NCBI RefSeq assembly: GCF_013283785.1
Contig: NZ_JABCPZ010000046.1
Location: forward strand, 1-55,420
Source of the DNA: Nonomuraea antri
GTDB lineage: Bacteria > Actinomycetota > Actinomycetes > Streptosporangiales > Streptosporangiaceae
DNA length: 55,420 nucleotides
Direction: 5' to 3'
Shown piece by piece: positions 1 to 7,942 of the stretch (position 1 is its first letter; each line of letters begins with the position of its first letter). The notes beneath the pieces were generated by a model that worked only from the letters and a program-made list of their open reading frames with translations, was not told the DNA's origin and did no database searches. Made by a program: the position numbers and the translations under genes.

Positions 1-746
1 GGGTCGGTGGCGCGGTTGGGGTGGGAGCTGGTGCTTTCGTCGGCGGCGCGGTCGAGACCGGAGTCGGGACCGTGGTGGGCCGAGCGGTCGGGACCGTCGT
101 GCGTCGCGCGGTCGGGACCGGAGTCGGGACCGTCGTGGGCCGCGCGGTCGAGACCGGAGTCGGGACCGTGGTGGGCCGAGCGGTCGGGATCGGAGTCGGG
201 CCCGGAGTCAGGACCGTTGTCGGTGGGCCGGTGGGGGATGGAGGCAGTACCGCCACGCTCGGCCCGGTGAGGGGTGGAGTCGATACCGCCGCGCTCGGCC
301 TGGTGGCGGTTGGAGTCGGTAGCGCTGCGCTCGGCCCGGTAGTACAGGTCGGCGTAGCGGCCGGCGTACATCAGGTGCAGCGCCGCCCAGGCCATGAACA
401 CCCCGGCGAGCGCGATCGCGGCCGCGGCGACGCGGCTGTCGGCGTTGCCGCGCAGGAGCAGCACCACGATCGCGACCAGCCCGCACAGCGCGGTCCCGAC
501 GACCAGCGGCTCCTCCAGCACAGGCCGGAAGTCCTCGCGCTGGGCGTTGCGCCGCGTGCGCGCGGCGTCCATCGGCCACAACACGGCCCAGCCCGTCACC
601 ACGAAGACGGTCTCCGTCGCGGCGATCCCGGCGAGAACCCCCAGCGGCGCGTCGGCCAGCGTGCCGACGAGCCCGCCCGTGGCCACCCCGGTGACCGCCG
701 CACCCACCAGCCGGGCCAGCGCTGACACCGGTGACCTGCTCCACAT
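1..746 (-). CDS. DUF1345 membrane protein, C-terminus beyond window, with repeat-rich insert
   Basis: The minus strand reads open from the ATG at 746 to the window edge, so the gene is partial. The first ~130 residues contain hydrophobic segments (about residues 8-30, 35-58, 80-98 and 105-122) and charged stretches around RTRRNAQREDFRP and YAGRYADLYYRAE, which resemble the N-terminal half of DUF1345 integral membrane proteins. From about residue 135 the sequence turns into a hydrophilic region of degenerate 12-residue repeats of the type HDGPDSGPDRAA that runs off the edge. The function of DUF1345 proteins is unknown. The family call rests on motif resemblance; the start is supported by the hydrophobic N-terminus. 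The repeat block is unusual because the family normally continues directly into further membrane helices at this point. Confidence 0.6.
   Translation of the reverse strand, partial: MWSRSPVSALARLVGAAVTGVATGGLVGTLADAPLGVLAGIAATETVFVVTGWAVLWPMDAARTRRNAQREDFRPVLEEPLVVGTALCGLVAIVVLLLRGNADSRVAAAAIALAGVFMAWAALHLMYAGRYADLYYRAERSATDSNRHQAERGGIDSTPHRAERGGTASIPHRPTDNGPDSGPDSDPDRSAHHGPDSGLDRAAHDGPDSGPDRATHDGPDRSAHHGPDSGLDRAADESTSSHPNRATD
55..330. repeat. 36-bp-type coding tandem repeats in the DUF1345 gene
   Basis: Direct repeats with a 36-bp period (12 codons), for example GAGTCGGGACCGT-GTGGGCCG-GCGGTCG, are clearest at 55-205. More diverged 12-codon units (AERGGIDSTPHR, AERGGTASIPHR) extend to about 330. 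One unit is shortened by 12 bp but stays in frame, which supports translation. Confidence 0.7.
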
Positions 747-855
747 GACGATTCGACGGTAGTGGTTTCCGCGTCGCGGCGACCGCAGGCGCGCGTGGCC
801 GTCCATCTTCCGTACGCTGGGGCACGGCAACATTTCCACGCGAAGGGTCTCAAAC

Positions 856-1521
856 GTGCGTAGCTCCATATTCGGCAACCTCGACGGTCAGCCGCTGCCC
901 GGCGGGTTCGCGCTGGAGAACCGCAAGATGTTGCGGGTGCAGTTGCCGCACGAAGTGCTCGCCAAGCAGGGCTCCATGGTCGCTTTCCAAGGGCAGATGG
1001 ACTTCGACTACGAGGGCTCGGGCGGCCTGGGCAAACTGTTCAAGAAGGCCGTCACCGGCGAAGGCGCCTCGCTGATGCGCGTACGCGGCCAGGGGCTGCT
1101 CTATCTCGCCGACAACGCCGACGACATCCACCTGTTCTACCTGGAGAACGAGGGACTGACCGTCAACGGGCGCAACCTGCTGGCCTTCCAGCCGCAGCTC
1201 GCCTGGGACATCAACCGCGTCCAGGGCGCCGGAATCGCGGCCGGCGGACTCTTCAACACCACCGTGACCGGGACCGGATGGGTGGCCGTCACGACGCACG
1301 GCACGCCGGTGCTGCTCGACGCCGCCCGCATGCCGACGTACGCGGACGGGCAGTCGGCCGTCTGCTGGAGCACCGGTCTGCACGTCGGGATCAACCGGAC
1401 GATGAAGGCCGGAGCCCTCATCGGCCGAGGCAGCGGCGAGGCCATGCAACTGGCATTCCAGGGACAGGGTTTCGTCCTCGTCCAGGCCAGCGAAGGCGCC
1501 CCCATCGTCACCACAAGCTAG
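856..1521 (+). CDS. AIM24 family protein
   Basis: A 221-residue protein resembling the AIM24 family (named from a yeast mitochondrial protein; bacterial members are of uncertain role). Typical features are the N-terminal LENRKMLRVQLP segment, the glycine-rich GSGGLGKLFKKAVTGEG stretch around residues 55-71, the LYLADNADDIHLFYLENEGLTVNGRNLLAF core and a late GEAMQLAFQGQGFVLVQASEG strand near the end. No signal peptide or membrane segment is seen, so it is probably cytosolic. The start is a GTG at 856 preceded by GAAGGG. It is divergent from the DUF1345 gene and stands alone. The role cannot be inferred from context. Confidence 0.8.
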   Translation: MRSSIFGNLDGQPLPGGFALENRKMLRVQLPHEVLAKQGSMVAFQGQMDFDYEGSGGLGKLFKKAVTGEGASLMRVRGQGLLYLADNADDIHLFYLENEGLTVNGRNLLAFQPQLAWDINRVQGAGIAAGGLFNTTVTGTGWVAVTTHGTPVLLDAARMPTYADGQSAVCWSTGLHVGINRTMKAGALIGRGSGEAMQLAFQGQGFVLVQASEGAPIVTTS

Positions 1522-2245
1522 CCACGCCCCGTCACCTGGGCCGCCCGAACAGAACCAAGACGGAGCCCCAGCCGCCAGCCCGCCAACGCCCTGCCCGGGA
1601 GCGGCAGACAACCCCTGCCCCGGGACACGGATGACGGTGCCCTGACCCGGGACACGGATGGCGATGCGCTGGCCTGGTACACCGATGGCGGCGCGCTGGC
1701 CCAGGAACGCGGATAGCGGCCCGCCAGAGCCCGGCCCTCGGCCGCAGGTGTGCCGTTTGGGCTCGGAACGGCGGCGTAACGGAGCCCGGGCCTGGAAGGC
1801 GCCGAACCCGAGCCCGGACCCGTACGGCTACACGCTGGGGTCCTGGGCCAGCGGCGCGCGACACGGGACGCGCACGACGGCGGCGCGCCAGACCCCGGGC
1901 CTCGGACGGGGATTCGGACGGCGCCGAGCTGGGGCTTGGGCCTGGGACGGCGTCGAGCTGGGCCTGGGCCTCAGCGGGGCCTCGGCCGGTGGCGCGCCGG
2001 GCCGGGACACGCACGACGATGGCGCAGGCCTGGGACGCGTGCGGCAGCCTGCCAGCCGGGAATCCGGACGACGGCGGAGTGGGCGGCGTGCTAGCGCGGG
2101 ATCCGGACGACGGCGGCGTGCCCAACCTCATGGGACAGGCCAGCCAGCGGGAGATTCGTACGACGGTGGCGTGGGCGGCGTGCCCAACCTCATGAGACAG
2201 GCCAGCCAGCGGGGGGATTCGTACGACGGCGGCGCGGGCGGCGTG
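1522..2245. repeat. Non-coding low-complexity island with 62-bp repeat
   Basis: About 720 bp without a convincing gene. It is rich in short degenerate repeats (GGGACACGGATG, CGGACGGCG). Two near-identical copies of a longer unit start with GTGCCCAACCTCATG at 2118 and 2180. The 62-bp period is not a multiple of three and the second copy carries an extra G, so the copies read in different frames; this argues against the long open frames seen on either strand. Confidence 0.55.
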
Positions 2246-3124
2246 TTAGCCGGGGATTCGGACGGCGGCGCCTGAGACGTGGATCCTGGGATCGCCGTCG
2301 CGGAGTTCCACCCGGAGCAGCCCGGGACGCCCCATGTCCTCGCCCTGATGCAGGGTGAGAACGGCGGCGGGGGAGACCTCGCCGAGCTCCCTCAGGTAGG
2401 CGCCCAACGCCGCCGCAGCGGCACCGGTGGCGGGATCCTCCACCACACCGCCGACGGGGAACGGGTCACGGACGTGGAACACATGCCCGGACGCCCGCCA
2501 CACCAGTTGCACGGTCGTCAGATCATGCCCGGTCATGTACGCGGCGAGGCGGTCGAAGTCGTAGTTCAGGTCGGCCAGGCGCTCGCGGGTGGCGGCCGCC
2601 AGGATCAGGTGCCTGGCCCCGGCGTAGGCGAAGCGCGGCGGAAGCCCGGGATCGAGGTCGCCCTTGTCCCAGCGCAGCGCGTCCAGGGCGGTGCCGAGGT
2701 CGGCCGCCTCGGTCACGTACGGCTCGACGCTGGTGAGCGTCGCCTGGAGCACGCCGTCCACTTCGGTCACCTCGACGGGGATCGTCCCATTCCTGGTGGC
2801 GAACGTGAGAGCGCCTGGGCCGATCCGTTCCGCCAGCGCGACCGCGGTCGCGACCGTCGCGTGACCACAGAACGGGACCTCGGCCAGCGGGCTGAAATAG
2901 CGCAGAGTGAAGGCTCTGCCCGGTTCGCCGAGATCCTCCGGCGGCGCGGTGAGGAACGCGGTCTCCGAATAGCCCAGGTCCGCGGCGATGGCCAGCATGG
3001 CCGCGTCGTCCAGCCCGGAGGCGTCCAGGACGATCCCGGCCGGGTTGCCGCCGACGGGATCGCTCGCGAAGGCCGTGTAGTGCAAGATGTCAGTGTTCAG
3101 ATCGCTCATGTGCCCATCGAACAC
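2246..3124 (-). CDS. PhzF family isomerase/epimerase-like protein
   Basis: A 292-residue member of the PhzF / diaminopimelate-epimerase-fold family. Landmarks are GGNPAGIVLDASG near residues 25-37, GYSETAFL with the conserved active-site Glu, the FCGHATVATA motif around residue 85 and the C-terminal VEDPATGAAAAALGAYL segment. Length is normal for the family. A GTG start at 3124 has GGAG 7 nt upstream; an ATG five codons further in (3109) is the alternative. No phenazine genes are near, so the substrate is unknown; most PhzF paralogs are stand-alone cytosolic enzymes of undetermined specificity. It lies alone between two low-complexity islands. Confidence 0.88.
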   Translation of the reverse strand: MFDGHMSDLNTDILHYTAFASDPVGGNPAGIVLDASGLDDAAMLAIAADLGYSETAFLTAPPEDLGEPGRAFTLRYFSPLAEVPFCGHATVATAVALAERIGPGALTFATRNGTIPVEVTEVDGVLQATLTSVEPYVTEAADLGTALDALRWDKGDLDPGLPPRFAYAGARHLILAAATRERLADLNYDFDRLAAYMTGHDLTTVQLVWRASGHVFHVRDPFPVGGVVEDPATGAAAAALGAYLRELGEVSPAAVLTLHQGEDMGRPGLLRVELRDGDPRIHVSGAAVRIPG

Positions 3125-3750
3125 ACCAACGCTCTCCGCCGTCCACTTCCCGTTGTTCGGGCTTGTTCAGATCTTGCCGGCCATGCGGGCTCCGGGTTGG
3201 AGTGGGCGCGCCTGAGCGTGCCCACTCGTGTGAGTCGAGTGTGAGTGGACGGACCTGTGTCGACGCGCCTATTCGGGTCGAAGCATGCGCGGGTCGGCTG
3301 TGACAGGGGCGCCTTGAGCGGGCGGGGTGGTGCGCGTTGCGCCTGCACAGGCCGGCTCTGCCTGAGGCGCCATCGCGTGGGCGGTCCCAGGTGGGTCGGT
3401 CCTGGACGGGTCGGCATTGGGAGCGTGGTCCTGGTGGGGCGTGCCTGTGCGGTTCGGTATTGAACGGGCGCCTTTGCGTGGGCGGTCCCATGTGGGTCGG
3501 TCCTGGACGGGTCGGCTTTGAGTGCGCGGTCCTGGGCGAAGGCGCGCCCGTGAGGCTCGGCTTTGAATGGGCGTGTCTGTGTGGGTCGTGCCTGTGTAGG
3601 TCGGGTCGGTTTTGAGTGTGCGGTCTTGGGCGGGGGTGCGCCTGTGAGGCTCGGCTTTGAACGGGCGTGCCTATGCAGGCTGGGGAGGCTTGAGTGTGTG
3701 GTCCTGGGCGGAGCGGTCTGAGTGTGTGCCAGGCTGTGAAGTGGGGTTAG
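3125..3750. repeat. Non-coding low-complexity island with ~100-bp degenerate repeats
   Basis: A G/T-rich region with no credible gene. GCGTGGGCGGTCCCA-GTGGG occurs at 3375 and again at 3476 (101-bp period), and GTGAGGCTCGGCTTTGAA at 3550 and 3644 (94-bp period). The differing periods and interrupted frames suggest eroding tandem duplications rather than coding sequence. The IS110 element lies at its right edge. Confidence 0.5.
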
Positions 3751-3758
3751 TCTCCGAT

Positions 3759-3980
3759 CTCCCTGACGGGAGGCCCGTTCCGGGCTGAAAATCGGGGTGG
3801 TTGCCCGCCGACGTCGTTTGCTCTTTGGTCCGCTGGAGGCCGTGGGTTAGTAGGACGCCGGAAGCCGCGCTGTGGGCCCTTCACTGTGCTTCGAGCACGC
3901 GGACTAGATTCGCTTCTTCCCTGGCGGCTCCTTGGGCACTGTGCAGGGTGCTGGTGCGTGAAGAGCGGCGGGAGGTCGCG
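3759..3980 (+). ncRNA. Candidate IS110 bridge RNA region
   Basis: In IS110 elements the non-coding end encodes a bridge RNA whose loops pair with target and donor DNA. Here the 5' leader begins with two adjacent perfect hairpins: CTCCC-TGAC-GGGAG (3759-3772) and GCCCG-TTC-CGGGC (3773-3785). They are followed by GAAAATCGG (3787-3795), the exact complement of CCGATTTTC at the right end (5320-5328). The position and pairing fit a donor-recognising guide, but no promoter or RNA ends can be assigned from sequence alone. Confidence 0.4.
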
Positions 3981-5249
3981 ATGCTGGAGGAAAGCAGGGA
4001 CCACGAGGAGATCGTCGAGCGGGTCGCGGCGCTGGACATCGGTAAGGCCACACTGATGTGCTGCGTACGCGTACCGGATGAGGACAAGCCCGGGCGGCGA
4101 CTGCAGGAGGTGCAGTCCTACTCCACGATGACCCGCTCGGTGCTGGGCATGGCCGACCACCTGCACACCCTCGGGGTGAGCCGGGTGGTGATGGAGGCCA
4201 CCTCCGATTACTGGAAACCCATCTTCTACCTGCTGGAAGCGGCTGAGTTCGAGGTGTGGCTGGTCAACGCCCGCGACGTCAAGCACCTGCCAGGCCGCCC
4301 GAAGACCGACCGGCTGGATGCGGTGTGGCTGTGTAAGGTCGCCGAACGGCAGATGCTGCGCCCCAGCTTCGTGCCGCCGCCCGAGATTCGCCAGTTGCGC
4401 GATCTGACCCGCTACCGGGTCGATCTGATCGGCGCCCGGACCGCGGAGAAGCAACGCGCCGAGAAGCTGCTGGAGGATGCGCAGATCAAACTGTCGGTGG
4501 TCGCCTCCGACATCTTCGGCGTCTCCGGCCGGGCGATGATGGCCTCGCTGATCGCCGGGGAACGCAGCCCGCGGGTACTGGCCGAGATGGCGCGCTCCAC
4601 CCTCCGCAAGAAGATCGCTCTGCTGGAGGAGGCCTTCACGGGGCACTTCACCGACCATCACGCGTTCCTGCTGGCCAAGATGCTGGCTCGCGTCGATCAG
4701 ATCAGCCATGACATCGCCCAGGTTGATGCCCGGATCGAGAAGCTGATCGCCCCTTTCGCCCAAGCGGCGGCGCAGCGGCTGGATGAGATCCCCGGCATCG
4801 GCGCCACCGCCGCCCACGCCATCATCGCCGAGATCGGCCTGGACATGAGCCGCTTCCCAACCGCCGCACACCTGGCCTCCTGGGCCCGTTTCGCCCCGGG
4901 CATCAAGCAGTCAGCAGGCAAGAGCAAGGGCCGCGGCGCGACAGGGCACGGCAACCGCTACCTGGCCCGAGTGCTGGGCGAAGCCGCCGTCGTCGCCGGC
5001 AAGAGCGACACCTTCCTCGGCGAACGCTACCGGCGCATCGCCCGCCGCCGCGGCACCAAGCGCGCGATCGTCGCCATCGGCCGCTCCATCTTGACCATCA
5101 TCTGGCACCTGCTATCAGACCCCGACGCCCGTTTCATCGATCTGGGCGCCGACTTCTACGACAGGCGCATCGGCCCCGAACGCAAGAAACGCAACCACAT
5201 CCGCCAACTCGAAGCGCTCGGCTATCGGGTCATTCTCGAACCAGTCTGA
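3981..5249 (+). CDS. IS110 family transposase
   Basis: A 422-residue transposase. The N-terminal RuvC-like DEDD domain has candidate catalytic residues D19 (ALDIGK), E72 (VVMEATSDYW), D110 and D113 (KTDRLDAVW). A helical linker (about residues 145-260) leads to the C-terminal transposase_20 domain with IPGIGATAAHAIIAEIG at 270-286 and the SWARFAPGIKQSAGKSKG region at 300-317, which should contain the catalytic Ser. ATG at 3981 is preceded by GGAGGT with good spacing; the frame stays open upstream to 3801, but that extension has no family resemblance and overlaps the structured leader. All key residues are present, so it is probably active. Confidence 0.93.
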   Translation: MLEESRDHEEIVERVAALDIGKATLMCCVRVPDEDKPGRRLQEVQSYSTMTRSVLGMADHLHTLGVSRVVMEATSDYWKPIFYLLEAAEFEVWLVNARDVKHLPGRPKTDRLDAVWLCKVAERQMLRPSFVPPPEIRQLRDLTRYRVDLIGARTAEKQRAEKLLEDAQIKLSVVASDIFGVSGRAMMASLIAGERSPRVLAEMARSTLRKKIALLEEAFTGHFTDHHAFLLAKMLARVDQISHDIAQVDARIEKLIAPFAQAAAQRLDEIPGIGATAAHAIIAEIGLDMSRFPTAAHLASWARFAPGIKQSAGKSKGRGATGHGNRYLARVLGEAAVVAGKSDTFLGERYRRIARRRGTKRAIVAIGRSILTIIWHLLSDPDARFIDLGADFYDRRIGPERKKRNHIRQLEALGYRVILEPV

Positions 5250-5331
5250 CCAACAGAGCCGAACACAATCTCAACCTGCCATAGCCCGCCGGGTCCGCTG
5301 CCGCCTGCCCACTGACTCTCCGATTTTCGGA

Positions 5332-5949
5332 CTAGAGCAGGTTGCGTTCCATGGCGGTGGTGACGGCAGCAGTGCGGTCTGATACGGCGAGTTTGCCGAA
5401 GATGCGCAGCAAGTGTGTCTTCACCGTGGTTTCGCTGATGAAGAGGCGTTTGCCCACGTCAGCGTTCGTCAGGCCTTTGGCCACCAGGCGGAGGACCTCG
5501 ATCTCGCGTGGCGTCAGCGAGCCGGTGGCCGGGGTGCGCATGCGGGTGACCAGCCGGGTGGCCACCGAAGGGGACAGGACGGTCTCGCCCTGGACCGCCG
5601 CGTGCACCGCCGCCAGCAGGTCTTCCGCGCTGGTGTCCTTGAGGAGGTATCCGGCGGCGCCGGCCTCGACGGCGCGGACGATGTCCTGGTCGCTCTCGTA
5701 GGTGGTCAGCACGATCACCCGAGTGTCGGGGCGGGCTGCGAGGATGCCGGTGATCGCGCTCACCCCGTCGCCGTGCGGCATTCTGAGGTCCATCAGGACC
5801 ACGTCTGGTTCCAGTTCGCGGGCCCTGACCACGGCCTCGTCGCCGGAGGCCGCCGTGCCGGCCACCAGCAGGCCCGGGTCGCCGTCGAGCATGCCGCGCA
5901 AGCCCTCACGCACCACCGGGTGGTCGTCCACGATGAGCAGCTTGATCAC
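5332..5949 (-). CDS. NarL/LuxR-type response regulator
   Basis: A 205-residue response regulator. The receiver domain (1-120) has the acidic pair D8/D9, phospho-acceptor D54 (VLMDLRMP), the T82/T83 switch region and K104 (LLKD). The LuxR-type HTH spans about 144-205 with SLTPREIEVLRLVAKGLTN and ISETTVKTHLLRIFGKL. The GTG start overlaps the kinase stop as GTGA, so the two are translationally coupled. It is the last gene of the four-gene minus-strand unit 8763-5332 and probably controls the ABC exporter upstream. The IS110 element ends a few bases beyond its stop codon and does not disrupt it. Confidence 0.93.
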   Translation of the reverse strand: MIKLLIVDDHPVVREGLRGMLDGDPGLLVAGTAASGDEAVVRARELEPDVVLMDLRMPHGDGVSAITGILAARPDTRVIVLTTYESDQDIVRAVEAGAAGYLLKDTSAEDLLAAVHAAVQGETVLSPSVATRLVTRMRTPATGSLTPREIEVLRLVAKGLTNADVGKRLFISETTVKTHLLRIFGKLAVSDRTAAVTTAMERNLL

Positions 5950-7169
5950 GCGGCCACCTCCACCGTCACCGTCGTGCCCGCGCCGGGCACGCTGTTCACC
6001 GACATCGTGCCGCCGGCCTGCTCCACCCGGGCGCGCATCATCTCCAGACCGTAGCCGCCGGTCGCAGGTTCGGCGAAGCCGGCGCCGTCGTCGGTGACCA
6101 CCAGGCTCAGGCAGCGTTCGCCGTACGTGAGGACGACGCGCACCCGGCTCGCGGCGGCGTGTTTGCGTACGTTGGCCAGTGACTCCTGTAACGCCCTGAT
6201 CAGCACCACGTCGAGGCGCGTGGGCAGCGGCCTGGCCGTGCCGTGCAGTTCGAAGCCGGCCTCCACCCCGATCTCATGGCCGGTTCGGCTGGTGATCCGG
6301 TGCATCGCCTCGACCAGCGAGGACGAGTCGAGCGGCGCCGGTGTGAGCGCCGAGATCAGGGCCCGGGCCTCGGCGAGGTTCTCCTTCGCGGTCTGGACGG
6401 CCAATGTCAGGTGATGGGTAGGATCGCGGTGGGTCCGCGCCTGCTTCTGGGCGGCCTGCACCAGCATGATGATGCTGCTGAAGCCCTGAGCCAGGGTGTC
6501 GTGGATCTCTCCGGCCAGCCGCTCGCGCTCCTGCTGCGCCCCCTGCTCGGCCGACAGCCGCTCGACCTCGGCCCGGCTGGCCTCCAGCTCCTCGATGAGA
6601 CTCGCCCTTTCCCTGCTCTGCTGGGTGATCTTCTCGATCCAGATGCCGAAGGTGCTGGAGAAGAAGATCACGACAGTGATGATCACGATCAGGTTGAAGA
6701 CCTCGTCCATGGTGTCGCCAGTGACGACGATTTTGATCGCCGGGGCCGTCCACAAGGCGATCACGCCCACCGTGGCCTGCTTGGCGGGCAGCGCGAGGAA
6801 GCACTGCGAGCAGAGCCCGAAGAGCGAGAACGAGACGGCGGGCATGGTCAGCACGGCCGGGGTGAAGAGCGCCACCAGGACGGCGACGTAGATCACGCTC
6901 TTGACCTGGCCGCCCTGCGTGATCGCCGGACGCCCCAGTAGCAGGTAGGTGGGCAGGGTCGCCAGCAGGCAGATCGAGACGATTGCCTTGTCGCGCGGGG
7001 GATGGTCGCCGAGCAGGGCGAACAGCACCGGGGTCGACACCGTGGCGATCAGGAGCATCTCCCAGCCCCACAGCTTCTCCCAGGCGTTGGGCGCCACGGC
7101 CGTCAGCCGTCGCCGTGCGGCTTCCAGCGGAACGTCATCAGGCACAGCACCAGGCCTCCGGCTATCCAC
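5946..7169 (-). CDS. NarL-family sensor histidine kinase (HisKA_3)
   Basis: A sensor kinase of up to 407 residues. The N-terminal half holds about five to six membrane helices (about residues 36-175). A coiled coil (180-215) follows, then the HisKA_3 dimerisation segment with phospho-acceptor H223 in RLAGEIHDTLAQGF. The HATPase domain is at the C-terminus with the ALQESLANVRKHA N-box and DDGAGF. There is no large extracytoplasmic domain, so it is of the intramembrane-sensing type often paired with ABC exporters. The GTG at 7169 overlaps the permease gene by 67 nt; a GTG at 7097, just after the permease stop, is an equally plausible start. Confidence 0.92.
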   Translation of the reverse strand: MDSRRPGAVPDDVPLEAARRRLTAVAPNAWEKLWGWEMLLIATVSTPVLFALLGDHPPRDKAIVSICLLATLPTYLLLGRPAITQGGQVKSVIYVAVLVALFTPAVLTMPAVSFSLFGLCSQCFLALPAKQATVGVIALWTAPAIKIVVTGDTMDEVFNLIVIITVVIFFSSTFGIWIEKITQQSRERASLIEELEASRAEVERLSAEQGAQQERERLAGEIHDTLAQGFSSIIMLVQAAQKQARTHRDPTHHLTLAVQTAKENLAEARALISALTPAPLDSSSLVEAMHRITSRTGHEIGVEAGFELHGTARPLPTRLDVVLIRALQESLANVRKHAAASRVRVVLTYGERCLSLVVTDDGAGFAEPATGGYGLEMMRARVEQAGGTMSVNSVPGAGTTVTVEVAA

Positions 7170-7942
7170 GCGCCCAGCACGAGGGCGACCTTGCCTAATT
7201 CATATGACTTCGCCAGCTCCAGTGCGACGCCGGTGTCGCCGAGGAAGACCGAGCGGAAGCCCTGCGCCACCCACCTGAGCGGGAACACCGACGCGATGTT
7301 GATCAGCCAGGGCGGCAGCTCGGTGAACGGGATGTAGATCCCGGAGATGAACTGCAGCACCACGAACGGCAGCGTGATCACGGCCGCCGAGCTGCGCGCG
7401 GACTTGGGGATGCTGCTGGCCGCCAGGCCGAGCAGGCTGCCCGCGGCCAGGCCGAGCACCAGCACCCAGGAGAAGGTGAGCCAGGAGGACACCTCGGACG
7501 GTAACTCCAGGTCGTACATGAGCACGGCCACCGCCAGCAGCAGCGCCACCTCGATCGCGGCGATGACCAGGACACTGAGGATCTTGCCGAGGAAGTAGGC
7601 GCTCTTGGGCATGGGAGTGCCCGCCAGCCGTTTGAGTGCGCCCTCCTCCCGCTCGACGGCGACGCTGATCCCGAGGTTCTGGAAGCTGACGCTGAGCACG
7701 CCCGCGCTGATCAGGGCCGCGGCGTAGACCTGTGAGACGGTGATGCCGACGTCGTCGTAGGAGCCCGCGAAGATCGAGCCGAACAGCACCAGCAGGACGA
7801 TCGGGAAGGCGAAGGTGAAGACGACGTGTTCTTTCTCCCTGAAGAACACCTTGAGCTCGTAGCCCGCCCGCGACAGCCCGATCCTGGCCGTCGAGGGCAG
7901 CTTGACGGTGGCCGCGGCCCGCGGCCGCGCGGTGACGGTCAT
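7103..7942 (-). CDS. ABC-2 type exporter permease
   Basis: A 279-residue ABC-2 permease. A cytoplasmic N-terminus is followed by six predicted helices, the first at about residues 40-60 (VVFTFAFPIVLLVLFGSIF). The conserved VEREEGALKRLAGTPMP cytoplasmic segment lies near residues 95-111, and a C-terminal region contains the LPPWLINIASVFPLRW loop common in DrrB-like permeases. It is coupled to the ATPase by an ATGA overlap. With the ATPase and the two-component system it forms one unit, the usual layout for drug or peptide export with self-sensing. Confidence 0.92.
   Translation of the reverse strand: MTVTARPRAAATVKLPSTARIGLSRAGYELKVFFREKEHVVFTFAFPIVLLVLFGSIFAGSYDDVGITVSQVYAAALISAGVLSVSFQNLGISVAVEREEGALKRLAGTPMPKSAYFLGKILSVLVIAAIEVALLLAVAVLMYDLELPSEVSSWLTFSWVLVLGLAAGSLLGLAASSIPKSARSSAAVITLPFVVLQFISGIYIPFTELPPWLINIASVFPLRWVAQGFRSVFLGDTGVALELAKSYELGKVALVLGAWIAGGLVLCLMTFRWKPHGDG

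Larger units (their letters stand above)
3751..5324 (+). mobile_element. IS110-family insertion sequence (proposed limits)
   Basis: An IS110 transposase gene with about 220 bp of structured non-coding DNA upstream and about 70 bp downstream. The octamer TCTCCGAT occurs at 3751-3758 and again at 5317-5324, a plausible pair of core/flank sequences marking the ends. IS110 elements lack long terminal inverted repeats, consistent with what is seen. The exact limits are inferred; an empty site in a relative would fix them. Confidence 0.55.

Noticed and set aside
55..330. Short regular repeats that could suggest a CRISPR array
   Set aside because: Units are contiguous, translate in frame and lack unique spacers; no cas genes are present.
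1658..2275. A 205-codon open frame on the plus strand downstream of the AIM24 gene
   Set aside because: Its two repeat copies read in different frames, the composition is low-complexity, and it overlaps the end of the PhzF gene.
2246..3124. Phenazine biosynthesis locus
   Set aside because: Only the PhzF-like gene is present; most PhzF homologs are unrelated to phenazines.
3801..3980. N-terminal extension of the IS110 transposase
   Set aside because: The ATG at 3981 has a strong ribosome site, the extension lacks family similarity, and it overlaps the structured leader.
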